From Clostridium sp. CF012 (GTDB taxonomy: Bacteria > Bacillota > Clostridia > Clostridiales > Clostridiaceae), in assembly GCF_018861755.1 (NCBI RefSeq), contig NZ_JAHLEF010000017.1, positions 1 through 64,000 on the forward strand: 64,000 nt of DNA, read 5' to 3'. The notes below the pieces were generated by a model. The model was given only the letters and a program-made list of their open reading frames with translations, ran no database searches and had not been told where the DNA came from. Positions within the stretch are counted from its first letter, which is position 1. The number at the start of each line of letters is the position of its first letter. Below, piece by piece: positions 51,722-60,540 of the stretch. Made by a program: the position numbers and the translations under genes.

Positions 51722-52390
51722 CTAACCTTCAGCTGCTAATTTATATATATCTTCTGGTTCATGTACACAATTGCCCTTATTATTATTTAATGAAGCTTTA
51801 TACATTGCTTCAGCCAAAGCTGTTGTTTTTGTAGGTTTGTATTTTTTAAGCTTACCAATAAAAACAAAGGGTAGCACTTTGCATAACGCTAGTGTAACTC
51901 TTTCACCTAACCTAAAGTCTTTTCTATCTCCCATAAGAATTGATGGCCTAAATATGTGAAGGGAATCCAAGTTCATATCTTTTAACCTTCTTTCTAATGT
52001 CCCTTTTACGCTGTTATAAAAAATTTTAGACTTTTCATTAGAGCCAAATGCAGAAATAACAAAGAACCTACCTTTTCCTGATCCTTTTGTAATTTGAGCA
52101 CTTGTAATTGGATATTCTAAATCCACCTTTTTAAAATTCTCTTTTGTTTTTGCTATTTTAATCGTTGTGCCAAGACAGCAAAACACACTATCCACATCAA
52201 AGAGTAAACGATATTTTTCCAAGCTATTAAAATCTACTATTTCTTGATGAATTTTTTCACTTTCTATATTTAATTTTTTTCGTACTAATAGTGTAACTTC
52301 ATTATATTCTGATGAATCTATAAGCATCTTAGTTAAATCCTGTCCCACCAGGCCACTAGCTCCAAGTACTAACGCACTTTTATTTCCCAC
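51722..52390 (-). CDS. NAD(P)-binding Rossmann-fold protein (HTATIP2-like)
   Basis: About 222 residues from the GTG of VGNKSALVLGASG, spaced from AGGAAG; the open frame extends 14 codons further without a better start. It has the nucleotide motif LGASGLVGQDL, FCCLGTTIK and FFVISAFGSNEKSKIFYNSVKG, the S-Y-x3-K type catalytic region of atypical short-chain dehydrogenases, and HIFRPSILMGDR. It resembles the HTATIP2/CC3 and YbjT-like group. Substrate unknown. Confidence 0.75.
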   Translation of the reverse strand: MGNKSALVLGASGLVGQDLTKMLIDSSEYNEVTLLVRKKLNIESEKIHQEIVDFNSLEKYRLLFDVDSVFCCLGTTIKIAKTKENFKKVDLEYPITSAQITKGSGKGRFFVISAFGSNEKSKIFYNSVKGTLERRLKDMNLDSLHIFRPSILMGDRKDFRLGERVTLALCKVLPFVFIGKLKKYKPTKTTALAEAMYKASLNNNKGNCVHEPEDIYKLAAEG

Positions 52391-52577
52391 TTTATGCCAC
52401 TTCCTTTCTATATTTAGTGTGTTAACTTGCACACTGATAAATTATTTTAATAATCTTCACTACATGTTTATTGGTTTAATCTTATAACCCAATAGTATAT
52501 AAATAACAGTTGATTGTCAATAACCATTATTTGTAATTTCAAAGTACTTTATTGTTCTAGTGGAAACCAAAGATTAT

Positions 52578-52623
52578 GAGTGCAATGTTATAAGTTTACT
52601 GCTACCCTTATAACATTGCACTC
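52578..52623. repeat. 17-bp inverted repeat overlapping the end of dinB
   Basis: GAGTGCAATGTTATAAG (52578) and its exact complement at 52607-52623, with a 12-nt loop. The right arm contains the last codons and stop of the polymerase gene. No T run follows, so it may act as an mRNA-end stabiliser. Confidence 0.6.
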
Positions 52624-53858
52624 ATAAGTGGATAATCCTCCTCCCCTATCCCTCCACACATAGCACTTAGACCAGAATGAAGAAAACAAGAGCGGCCAAT
52701 GGCTTTATCACCATACTTTAGCCTAATTTCATCCACTGCTTTATTAAGCTTACTATCTTTATCATAATCAAAGGTATCAAGCATGTAGCACTGATAAAAA
52801 TCATTACCACAAAAGTCAGTAATATGGACTCCTAAGTGCCTTATTGGGGTTCCCTTCCAAACATTATCAAATAGATAACAGGATATCTCATATATTTTAT
52901 GCGTAGAGTCCGTCGCTATTTGTAATTTCTTTTGACGGGAATATGAGATTAAGTCACTCCCTCTTACGCTCACAGAAACCACAGTGCAGCAGTTCTGAGA
53001 ATTTCTAAGCCTCATAGCTACTGTTTCACACAAGGATAACAGTACTTTATGCGCTGTATCACTATCTTCCACGTCAAAAGCTATAGTTGTAGAATTACCT
53101 ATGCCTTTCATTTGAATGTAATTACTTTTTCTAACCTCAGACCTATCTATACCATTAGCATAATTATAAATTACCTGTCCGTGACTTTTAAATTTATTCT
53201 TTAAAATTTTCAAATCATAATTTGCTAAGTCTCCAATAGTATTAATATTTAAATTGTGTAATTTGGGTGCCGTAGCTCTACCTACCATGAACAAATCTTC
53301 AACAGGTAGTGGCCACATCTTTCTCTTTATTTCCCAAGGAAATAAAGTGTGTATCCTGTCTGGCTTCTTAAAATCCGAAGCTACTTTTGCTAAAAGCTTA
53401 TTATTTGATATTCCTATGTTTACGGTAAACCCGAGCTCCTGTTTTATCCGCTCTTGTATAGTTTCAGCAAGCGACCTATAGTCTGGATATAAATGCTCCA
53501 TGTTAGAAAAGTCTAGAAAGCTTTCATCGATACTAAATCTTTGGATTTGCGGAGTATATTCCTGAAATATAAGGTTCATAGCCGCGCTACAGTTCATATA
53601 TAGCCAATACCTAGGTGGCACTATTACTATATTGGGACATTTTGCCCTAGCATTATATAGTGTTTCCCCTGTTTGAATATTGAATTTTTTAGCGGGTATT
53701 GATTTAGCTAAAACAATGCCATGCCTACTTTCCTCATCTCCGCCTACTACAGATGCTATTTCTCTTAAATCTATTTTCTCTCCTTGTTGAAGTCTATAAG
53801 TAGCTTCCCAAGATAAATAAGCACTGTTAACATCAATATGAAAAATTAATGCACTCAT
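52608..53858 (-). CDS. Y-family DNA polymerase (DinB/UmuC-like)
   Basis: A 416-residue translesion polymerase. The catalytic carboxylates lie in FHIDVNSAYLSW and FSIDESFLDF. A fingers motif (YNARAKCP), helix-hairpin-helix (LHNLNINTIGDLA) and little-finger domain follow. It lacks the C-terminal clamp-binding tail I would expect of a longer DinB. ATG start 31 bp after a perfect LexA-type palindrome, so it is expected to be SOS-induced. Confidence 0.9.
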   Translation of the reverse strand: MSALIFHIDVNSAYLSWEATYRLQQGEKIDLREIASVVGGDEESRHGIVLAKSIPAKKFNIQTGETLYNARAKCPNIVIVPPRYWLYMNCSAAMNLIFQEYTPQIQRFSIDESFLDFSNMEHLYPDYRSLAETIQERIKQELGFTVNIGISNNKLLAKVASDFKKPDRIHTLFPWEIKRKMWPLPVEDLFMVGRATAPKLHNLNINTIGDLANYDLKILKNKFKSHGQVIYNYANGIDRSEVRKSNYIQMKGIGNSTTIAFDVEDSDTAHKVLLSLCETVAMRLRNSQNCCTVVSVSVRGSDLISYSRQKKLQIATDSTHKIYEISCYLFDNVWKGTPIRHLGVHITDFCGNDFYQCYMLDTFDYDKDSKLNKAVDEIRLKYGDKAIGRSCFLHSGLSAMCGGIGEEDYPLMSAML

Positions 53859-53889
53859 ATAATATCACCCTCTTTACTAATTCTATTTC

Positions 53890-53915
53890 ATTACAAGAAC
53901 ATATGTTCTTGTAAT
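53890..53915. promoter_or_regulatory. LexA (SOS) box before the Y-family polymerase
   Basis: A perfect 26-bp palindrome with core GAACATATGTTC (53897-53908), matching the GAAC-N4-GTTC LexA/DinR box of Firmicutes. A TATAAT hexamer lies just upstream on the minus strand (53924-53919). Confidence 0.92.
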
Positions 53916-54028
53916 GCTATTATATAACACTTTTCCTTCTATTATAAGCGTTCTAGAAAAATATTTTAGAACCCAATAAATCTCCCCTTTTGAGTTCGCT
54001 GTAGAATTGCTTCTATTTAAAGTAAAAA

Positions 54029-54071
54029 AAAATGACTGTAGTTAGATTTATAATCAAACTACAGTCATTTT
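54029..54071 (-). terminator. Rho-independent terminator
   Basis: A perfect 15-bp stem AAAATGACTGTAGTT/AACTACAGTCATTTT with a 13-nt loop. On the minus strand it is followed by a run of T, just after the TDT transporter stop. T-rich on the other side as well. Confidence 0.92.
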
Positions 54072-54079
54072 TTATATAT

Positions 54080-55033
54080 TTATATACTCTTATCTATTTG
54101 AGATATCTTTGCGATTTTATCCTCAAGAAACAGAAATTTAAAGTATCTTGCTAAAACATAAATAACAATTAAAACGGCTAGCATCTCTTGAAATTCAACT
54201 AAATACTTTAATGTATATATAGGTTGTTTAATTTTAACTAGATATCCATTAAGTTGCTTCATAGCAACTGCGCTTATCACCATTGGAAAAGTGAGTGCAG
54301 AATAACTTGGGTAAAATTTAATTTTCAATAGCTTTGGTAAATACGAAATCACCCCTAGGAACATTATAAGGGATAGACCACCTAAAAATCCTAGTATAAG
54401 ATTATTTTTTACTGGAAAGCAGGCTAAATATCCAGCTAAACATAAACTAGCTGGAGCTGTAAATATTGCAATAGTTGGTAGTGCAGGCTCTGGAATTCCC
54501 TTAATAACGAATGTCCTATAAATCACAATAGGTAGCAGACATAAATATGATGTAAGCCCAAACCAGAAAGCCCCTTTTCCAAGACTAATTAAATTATAAG
54601 TAGGTGCTGTCATACTTGCTACCACAATACCAACATAAACTACAAAATAGCTTGGAAAAACTTTTTTTATATCAAAATTAAAAATAAACTTTGCTGTAAA
54701 ATAAATTATTAAAAAACAGTGCAGTACTAAGCCAAAACACCAAATTCCAAAGGATATTGAGGGATCATAGGGTTTTATATAAGTTGCCAAAATCATTAAG
54801 CCCATAGTAAAAGTAGGTATTACACTGGCAACAACTGGGTTTTTAAAAGATTCTACTACTGCTTTTGTATCAAAAGATATCTTAAATATAAGTAGCAATA
54901 ATATTAATGCGGATACAACTCCAAAGATATTCCTGTATATACCACCATAAGACAATACTAAATTGCCAGTTGCAGCCAGTGCTAGCATCAGTCCCGCTAT
55001 TGGTACTGGAATTTTTTTAATTAAATTTTTCAT
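54080..55033 (-). CDS. TDT-family (tellurite resistance/dicarboxylate) transporter
   Basis: A 317-residue protein with ten predicted helices that fits the TDT family (TehA, Mae1, SLAC1 relatives), with an N-terminal IPVPIAGLMLALAATGN and SVIPTFTMGLMILATYI. Such proteins carry dicarboxylates, sulfite or other anions, and the TehA name reflects tellurite resistance. ATG after AAAGGGAGG. It is divergent from the TetR gene; the TetR operator in the shared gap could control it too. Substrate not determined. Confidence 0.85.
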   Translation of the reverse strand: MKNLIKKIPVPIAGLMLALAATGNLVLSYGGIYRNIFGVVSALILLLLIFKISFDTKAVVESFKNPVVASVIPTFTMGLMILATYIKPYDPSISFGIWCFGLVLHCFLIIYFTAKFIFNFDIKKVFPSYFVVYVGIVVASMTAPTYNLISLGKGAFWFGLTSYLCLLPIVIYRTFVIKGIPEPALPTIAIFTAPASLCLAGYLACFPVKNNLILGFLGGLSLIMFLGVISYLPKLLKIKFYPSYSALTFPMVISAVAMKQLNGYLVKIKQPIYTLKYLVEFQEMLAVLIVIYVLARYFKFLFLEDKIAKISQIDKSI

Positions 55034-55168
55034 TTAATTGCCTCCCTTTAATAAAAATAATCACATATACTATATATGAAGCCTTATAGCAAGTCCAATA
55101 GATAATCACAATAGATTATCCTTTATTCATTACAAATACCAATAGCAATTAAAAAATAAAATATCCTA

Positions 55169-55197
55169 TTGACAATAAACGAATGGTCGTTTATTAT
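55169..55197 (+). promoter_or_regulatory. Promoter and operator of the TetR gene
   Basis: TTGACA (55169-55174), 17 bp, TATTAT (55192-55197): a near-consensus sigma-A promoter. Between the hexamers lies a perfect inverted repeat AATAAACGA-ATGG-TCGTTTATT (55174-55195), placed to block RNA polymerase. It is a typical autoregulatory TetR operator. Confidence 0.88.
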
Positions 55198-55218
55198 ATA
55201 ATTATTAGAGGTGATCCA

Positions 55219-55782
55219 ATGAGAAGAAAAGATGACGGAAAAGAGAAGAGCATAAAAGAAGCAGTGATTAAGCTAATACTAGAACAAGGTTTTCATGGTA
55301 CTTCTATTTCTAAGATTGCTAAAGAGGCAGGGGTCTCCCCAGCTACTGTTTATATTTATTATGAAAATAAAGAAGTAATGCTACGAGATATCTATCTTGA
55401 GTATTCTGAAGATATCTTAGATTATTTACTTAGCAAGCTTTATAAGGAGATGGATGGCCATGAGCTCCTTGAAATGCTCACTAGAGGTTATTACACCTAT
55501 ATCCGTGAACATGGCGAAATATTTCATTTTGTAGATCAATTTTCGAGTTGCCCAGCCCTTTCTAGTCAATGTTCAGAACAAAAGAACATAAATGACTTAA
55601 ACATACTGTTAGAAGAAATGAAAAATAATAAAATAATTAAAGATTTTAGAAATGATAATTTGATAGCTATAATTTTTTATCCAATTAAATCTATTGCTAC
55701 TAAACAGTGTGTTGGAGAAATTGAACAGGTGCAGCTCCTTGAGGAAATGATTACAATAATTCAAGATGCTCTACTTTTGTAA
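55219..55782 (+). CDS. TetR-family transcriptional regulator
   Basis: A 187-residue repressor. The helix-turn-helix is at residues 10-50 (GFHGTSISKIAKEAGVSPATVYIYYENKEVML). The C-terminal domain is helical, with no motif that reveals its ligand. ATG follows AGAGGTGATCC; the longer frame upstream is not supported. The operator in its own promoter implies autoregulation. It is followed by lon 127 bp downstream, and the start of a partly similar sequence (AAACGAACATTCACTT) lies before lon. Confidence 0.9.
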   Translation: MRRKDDGKEKSIKEAVIKLILEQGFHGTSISKIAKEAGVSPATVYIYYENKEVMLRDIYLEYSEDILDYLLSKLYKEMDGHELLEMLTRGYYTYIREHGEIFHFVDQFSSCPALSSQCSEQKNINDLNILLEEMKNNKIIKDFRNDNLIAIIFYPIKSIATKQCVGEIEQVQLLEEMITIIQDALLL

Positions 55783-55909
55783 CTATAAATTATATTATTA
55801 AAGCGAGAAAATTTTGTTAAAGTAATAGCTACAAAATATCTCGCTATTAAACAATAAATAGTTAAACGAACATTCACTTATGAATATTATTAAAGAAAGG
55901 ATGATTTTA

Positions 55910-58297
55910 ATGATGAATATAGATAAAAAAAATAAAGATGGGATGGTAATACCTGTAGCAGACATAGTTTTATTACCAGGAATGGCTTATACTTTGAAAT
56001 TGAATAACATTAGCGAAGAGGAACTGGAAAATTTAGCGAAGAAGGAACAATTTAGTATTGCATTACCTTTAAAGCAAAACTTTAATCAAAGTCAGTTAAA
56101 GCAAGAGGATTTTCATAAAGTTGGAGTTTCCTTTCATGTAAATGGAATTGAAAAAACAGAGAAAGGCTATCAATTAAAAATTAAAGTGTTAGATAGGGTA
56201 GAAATTAAAGAGCTTAATATAGGGAATGGTTTTACTCGTGTAGAATTTGAGATCGCACCAGATGTTATTGACCTTACAGAAAAGAGCCAAGAAGAAATGC
56301 TTGAGTATGTAAAAAAAGTCACTCGTGAGGTTAGCGAGCATTTTAAGGGCTCAGATCAGTTTATGAAAATAGTAGAGGATCAAAAGGATTTAAATAAACT
56401 CATAGGTCACCTTACTCAATTTATGCCTCTTACAAATGAAGAAAAGTATGAGTTAATTGAAACTCAATCTTTAAAAGAGAGAAGCCTTAAGTTTATGGAT
56501 TACCTCTTAAAACAGAAAGAATCTCTAAAATTACAATTTGAGATGGCAGAAAAATTTACTGAAAAAGCTAACAAAAATTATAGAGAATCAGTGCTTCGCG
56601 AACAATTGAAAGCTATACAAAGTGAATTAAATGAAGGAAAGAGTGAAGGTTCTAAAAAAGACAAAGATTATTTTAATAGAATTCAAGAAGCTCAAATGCC
56701 AGATGAAATAAAAACTGCTGCCTTAGAGGAACTTGAAAAGCTAGAAAGCCAAAGTGAAAATAGTTCTGAATATAATATCATACGTAACTATTTAGATCTA
56801 TTAGTAAAGCTTCCTTGGAAAAAGGCGCAGCCTAAAGCTATTAATCTAGGAGAAGCTAGACGTATATTAGATACGCAGCATTATGGACTTGAAAAAGTTA
56901 AAGATAGAATAATACAACATTTAGCAGTTATGAAGCTTAGAAATGATAAAAAAGGTTCCATTTTATTACTAGTTGGACCTCCTGGTACTGGTAAGACAAG
57001 TTTAGGAAAAAGTATTGCGCAGGCCCTTGATCGAAAGTATATACGCCTTAGTTTAGGTGGAATACGTGATGAAGCTGAAATTCGCGGCCATAGAAGAACC
57101 TATATAGGCGCAATGCCTGGAAGAATTCTTCAAAGTATTAAAAAGGCGGGAGAGATAAACCCAGTTATGGTTTTAGATGAGGTGGACAAACTAATGTCTG
57201 GTTACAACGGAGATCCAGCCAGTGCATTGCTTGAGGTACTAGATCCAGAGCAAAACAATAGTTTTACTGATCATTATTTGGATTTACCTTATGATTTGTC
57301 TGAGGTATTCTTTGTAGCAACAGCTAACTCCCTAGACAATATTCCTAGGCCATTACTAGATAGAATGGAGATAATTCAAATATCTAGTTATACTATGAAT
57401 GAAAAATTCCATATAGGTAAAAATCACTTAATACCGGAAATACTTGAAGAACATGGATTAAGTAATGACCAGTTAGTTATTGAAGATGAAGCACTACAGA
57501 AAATAATTAGTGAGTATACTCTAGAAGCTGGGGTTCGCGGACTTAAAAAGCAGCTAGCTACACTAGCTCGAGTTACCTCAGAAAAGATTGTGACAAATAC
57601 TGTAGAATTACCATTTAAAGTTACTGTAGATGCACTAGATGATTTACTTGGAAGAAAAGTTTCAAGCCATGATAAGGCTCAAGTGGATAACCCACCAGGA
57701 GTTGTTACAGGCCTCGCTTGGACAGCTGTAGGTGGAGAAATACTTTTCATTGAAGCTACCGACATGCTAGGAACTGGACAAGTTACCTTAACTGGTCAAC
57801 TAGGAGATGTAATGAAAGAATCTGCAAAGATTTCTTTAAGTCTCCTTAAGTCAAGGTTACCAATCAATACTATAAACTTTAAGGAAAGAGATCTTCATAT
57901 TCATGTTCCATCAGGGTCTACTCCTAAAGATGGTCCATCAGCTGGAATTACGCTATTCACTGCACTTGCTTCCCTTGTTACAGGCATAAAAGTGGATTCA
58001 AAACTTGCAATGACAGGAGAAATTACTTTAAGAGGAGCCGTACTCCCAATTGGGGGACTTAAAGAGAAGTTACTTGGAGCACAAAGAGCTGGAATAACAA
58101 AGATATTAATTCCAAAGGATAATTTAATTGACCTAAAGGATGTGCCTGAAGAAATTAAAAATCAATTGACTATTAAGACAGTAGAAACTGTAGAAGATGT
58201 ACTACGCGAAACTTTAGGAATATCTTTACCTAGAGTAGAACATGTATTTAATCCTAATATATCTACTGGTGGAACTTTTAATTCAAATCAAATGTAG
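55910..58297 (+). CDS. lon: ATP-dependent protease Lon
   Basis: About 795 residues. The N-terminal substrate-recognition domain (about 1-200; GMVIPVADIVLLPGM), a coiled-coil, the AAA+ ATPase with Walker A GPPGTGKTSLGKS and Walker B VMVLDEVDKL, and a C-terminal protease domain with the catalytic serine in PKDGPSAGITLF and lysine in GLKEKLLGAQRAG. The start is set at ATGATG after AGAAAGGA, ten codons inside the longest frame. Lon removes misfolded and regulatory proteins. The TetR gene upstream on the same strand suggests specific control; no CtsR or HrcA box is seen. Confidence 0.95.
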   Translation: MMNIDKKNKDGMVIPVADIVLLPGMAYTLKLNNISEEELENLAKKEQFSIALPLKQNFNQSQLKQEDFHKVGVSFHVNGIEKTEKGYQLKIKVLDRVEIKELNIGNGFTRVEFEIAPDVIDLTEKSQEEMLEYVKKVTREVSEHFKGSDQFMKIVEDQKDLNKLIGHLTQFMPLTNEEKYELIETQSLKERSLKFMDYLLKQKESLKLQFEMAEKFTEKANKNYRESVLREQLKAIQSELNEGKSEGSKKDKDYFNRIQEAQMPDEIKTAALEELEKLESQSENSSEYNIIRNYLDLLVKLPWKKAQPKAINLGEARRILDTQHYGLEKVKDRIIQHLAVMKLRNDKKGSILLLVGPPGTGKTSLGKSIAQALDRKYIRLSLGGIRDEAEIRGHRRTYIGAMPGRILQSIKKAGEINPVMVLDEVDKLMSGYNGDPASALLEVLDPEQNNSFTDHYLDLPYDLSEVFFVATANSLDNIPRPLLDRMEIIQISSYTMNEKFHIGKNHLIPEILEEHGLSNDQLVIEDEALQKIISEYTLEAGVRGLKKQLATLARVTSEKIVTNTVELPFKVTVDALDDLLGRKVSSHDKAQVDNPPGVVTGLAWTAVGGEILFIEATDMLGTGQVTLTGQLGDVMKESAKISLSLLKSRLPINTINFKERDLHIHVPSGSTPKDGPSAGITLFTALASLVTGIKVDSKLAMTGEITLRGAVLPIGGLKEKLLGAQRAGITKILIPKDNLIDLKDVPEEIKNQLTIKTVETVEDVLRETLGISLPRVEHVFNPNISTGGTFNSNQM

Positions 58298-58317
58298 TAT
58301 TATATATAACAAGAAAA

Positions 58318-58354
58318 ATTAAAGGAGGCCCTAAGTGGCTTCCTTTAATTTTTT
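58318..58354. terminator. Bidirectional terminator between lon and the aminotransferase
   Basis: A 13-bp stem ATTAAAGGAGGCC/GGCTTCCTTTAAT with one G-T pair and a 6-nt loop, followed by TTTTT on the plus strand and also by TTTTTC on the minus strand. Confidence 0.9.
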
Positions 58355-58374
58355 AATCTAAATTGTTCAAAGTA

Positions 58375-59565
58375 TTATTTAATTGCGTATAACTCAGCTA
58401 ATTTATCAAAAGCTGCTAGTGAATTTTGTATTTTTTCGTGAGAGATACAGTAGGCTAGTCTTACATGTCCTGGGCATTCAAATGCTGACCCCGGTACTAG
58501 TAATAAATTAAATTGTTTTGCCTCCTCACAGAACTTTTTATCATCTGCTATTGGTGTTTTAATAAATAAATAAAATGCCCCTTGTGGTTTTACACATTTA
58601 AAACCTATTTTTGTAAGATGGTTGTACAAAGTATCTCTATTTAACTTATATATGCCCACATCAACTTTAGTCTCCAGACAATTTGCAATAACCCTCTGGA
58701 ATAGTGATGGTGCATTTACAAAGCCTAAAATTCTATTAGCCACATTTAAGGATGCCATTATATCTTCAAAGGAATCCATATTAGTATTGGCAACTACATA
58801 CCCTATTCTCTCCCCTGGAAGTGATAAGGATTTACTATATGAATATCCAATAAATGAATTTTTATAGTATTTTAAAATATATGGAACAAAAGCATTGTCA
58901 TAAACTATTTCTCTATACGGTTCATCAGATATTAGATATATGCTTGTCCCTAACTCTTCCTCTTTTTCACGGAGTAATTTTGCTAAGTCTTGTATAACTT
59001 TTTCTGAATAAACGGTACCTGTGGGATTATTGGGAGAGTTCATAATAATTGCTTTTGTTTTGTTATTTATTTTGTCTTTTAATACTTTCATATCAGGTTC
59101 AAAGGTATTAATATCCGTAGAAACTACTACAAGTTTACCATCAAAATTATTTACATAGTTTCTGTATTCACCAAAAAATGGTGCAAAAACAATAACTTCA
59201 TCCTCAGGGTTTAGTAATGTTTTAAGTAAGATATTTAATCCTCCAGCTGCTCCACAGGTCATAACTATGTTACTAGAATTAATATCTATGTTATGTTCCT
59301 TATTTATAAACTGTGCTATTTTAGTTCTTACATCTTCATATCCAGAATTATTCATATAGCCATGTACAAGTTTAGAGGGAGTTTCATTTAATATTTTATT
59401 GATTTCATTTTTAATGTTTTCAGGTGGTTCAACATTTGGATTACCCAAACTGTAATCGAATACATTTTCTTCTCCATAAATTGCAGATAATCTTTTACCT
59501 TCCTCAAACATAGCTCTTATTATAGAGCTATTAGCAACTAAATTTTTCATCTTATTAGATATCAT
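58375..59565 (-). CDS. PLP-dependent aminotransferase (class I/II)
   Basis: A 396-residue fold-type I aminotransferase. It has YSLGNPNVEPP, TCGAAGGLN for phosphate contacts, NSPNNPTGTVYS, ISDEPYREIVY and the PLP lysine in YSYSKSLSLPGERIGY. The Arg binding the substrate carboxylate lies in HVRLAYC. It resembles the aspartate/alanine type aminotransferases; amino acid preference cannot be read. Terminates against lon at the shared hairpin. Confidence 0.88.
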   Translation of the reverse strand: MISNKMKNLVANSSIIRAMFEEGKRLSAIYGEENVFDYSLGNPNVEPPENIKNEINKILNETPSKLVHGYMNNSGYEDVRTKIAQFINKEHNIDINSSNIVMTCGAAGGLNILLKTLLNPEDEVIVFAPFFGEYRNYVNNFDGKLVVVSTDINTFEPDMKVLKDKINNKTKAIIMNSPNNPTGTVYSEKVIQDLAKLLREKEEELGTSIYLISDEPYREIVYDNAFVPYILKYYKNSFIGYSYSKSLSLPGERIGYVVANTNMDSFEDIMASLNVANRILGFVNAPSLFQRVIANCLETKVDVGIYKLNRDTLYNHLTKIGFKCVKPQGAFYLFIKTPIADDKKFCEEAKQFNLLLVPGSAFECPGHVRLAYCISHEKIQNSLAAFDKLAELYAIK

Positions 59566-59772
59566 TTTAAGTCTCTCCTTTTATGTTTTTGGTAAACATA
59601 GTTAATTTTGTACTTAATTCTATAATCAAGTATATCATAGAAATGTTAAGTTGTTTGAAGATTCTAAAAAAACGTTAATTTAAAAGGATAATGTTCATCT
59701 TATTTTCATTAATTTGTGTTATATTATTGACATAAAGAAATACTACAAATACAAATTAAGGTGGTAGAATAT

Positions 59773-60510
59773 ATGAATGAAACTATAAATTTATTAAAAG
59801 CTCATAAATCCATAAGAAAATATAAAAATCAGCCGGTAGAGGATGAAAAGATAAAAACCATTATTGAATGTGCACAAAGTGCCCCTACTTCTAGTTTTAT
59901 TCAAGCCTACACCATTATAAGTGTAGTGGATAAATCTAAACGAAAAGATATAGCACATCTTGCAGGCGATCAAACTTATGTGGAAGAGTGCCCATTATTT
60001 TTAGTTTTCTGTGCTGATTTAAACCGCACCAAAATCTCCTGTGAACTTAATCATAAAACTATGGCAGAGGGGTATACAGAAACCTTTATTTTAGCAACTG
60101 TGGATGCTGCTCTTGCTGCTCAAAATGCTTTAATTGCTGCAGAATCACTGGGACTAGGTGGAGTTTATATAGGTGGTATAAGAAATAATCCATCAGAAAT
60201 GTGTAAGCTTTTGAACCTACCTTCCGGCGTATACCCTGTGTTTGGAATGTGCCTTGGATATCCAAATCATTCCCCAGACATAAAAGCAAGGTTACCTCTA
60301 GACGTAATATTTAAAACTGATGAGTACAATATAGATGGCGATGCTAAAAAAATAGAAGAATACGATGCAGAAGTTAGTGCTTATTATAAAAGCAGAACTA
60401 AGGGAAAAAGATCAGATACATGGACAACTCAAGTATCTAATCTAATGGATAAACCACAAAGGCCGCATATGAAAGATTTTTTGGACAAACAAGGCTTTAA
60501 AATGAAATAA
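59773..60510 (+). CDS. NfsA-like NAD(P)H-dependent flavin oxidoreductase
   Basis: About 245 residues of the nitroreductase family, in the group of NfsA/FRP. The FMN-binding N-terminus has AHKSIRKYKNQPVEDEKI and APTSSFIQAYTIISV, and the middle GLGGVYIGGIRNNP. The C-terminal extension (residues about 190-245) is typical of NfsA/FRP. It reduces flavins, nitro-compounds or quinones with NADPH. ATG after AAGGTGG. A single gene with terminator. Confidence 0.88.
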   Translation: MNETINLLKAHKSIRKYKNQPVEDEKIKTIIECAQSAPTSSFIQAYTIISVVDKSKRKDIAHLAGDQTYVEECPLFLVFCADLNRTKISCELNHKTMAEGYTETFILATVDAALAAQNALIAAESLGLGGVYIGGIRNNPSEMCKLLNLPSGVYPVFGMCLGYPNHSPDIKARLPLDVIFKTDEYNIDGDAKKIEEYDAEVSAYYKSRTKGKRSDTWTTQVSNLMDKPQRPHMKDFLDKQGFKMK

Positions 60511-60516
60511 GTATTG

Positions 60517-60538
60517 GGCACTCTTTATATGGAGTGCC
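60517..60538. terminator. Convergent terminator
   Basis: Stem GGCACTC/GAGTGCC with an 8-nt loop in the 30 bp between two convergent genes (NfsA-like and ArsA-like). It lacks a long T tract, though the sequence after it is AT-rich. Confidence 0.6.
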
Positions 60539-60540
60539 TA

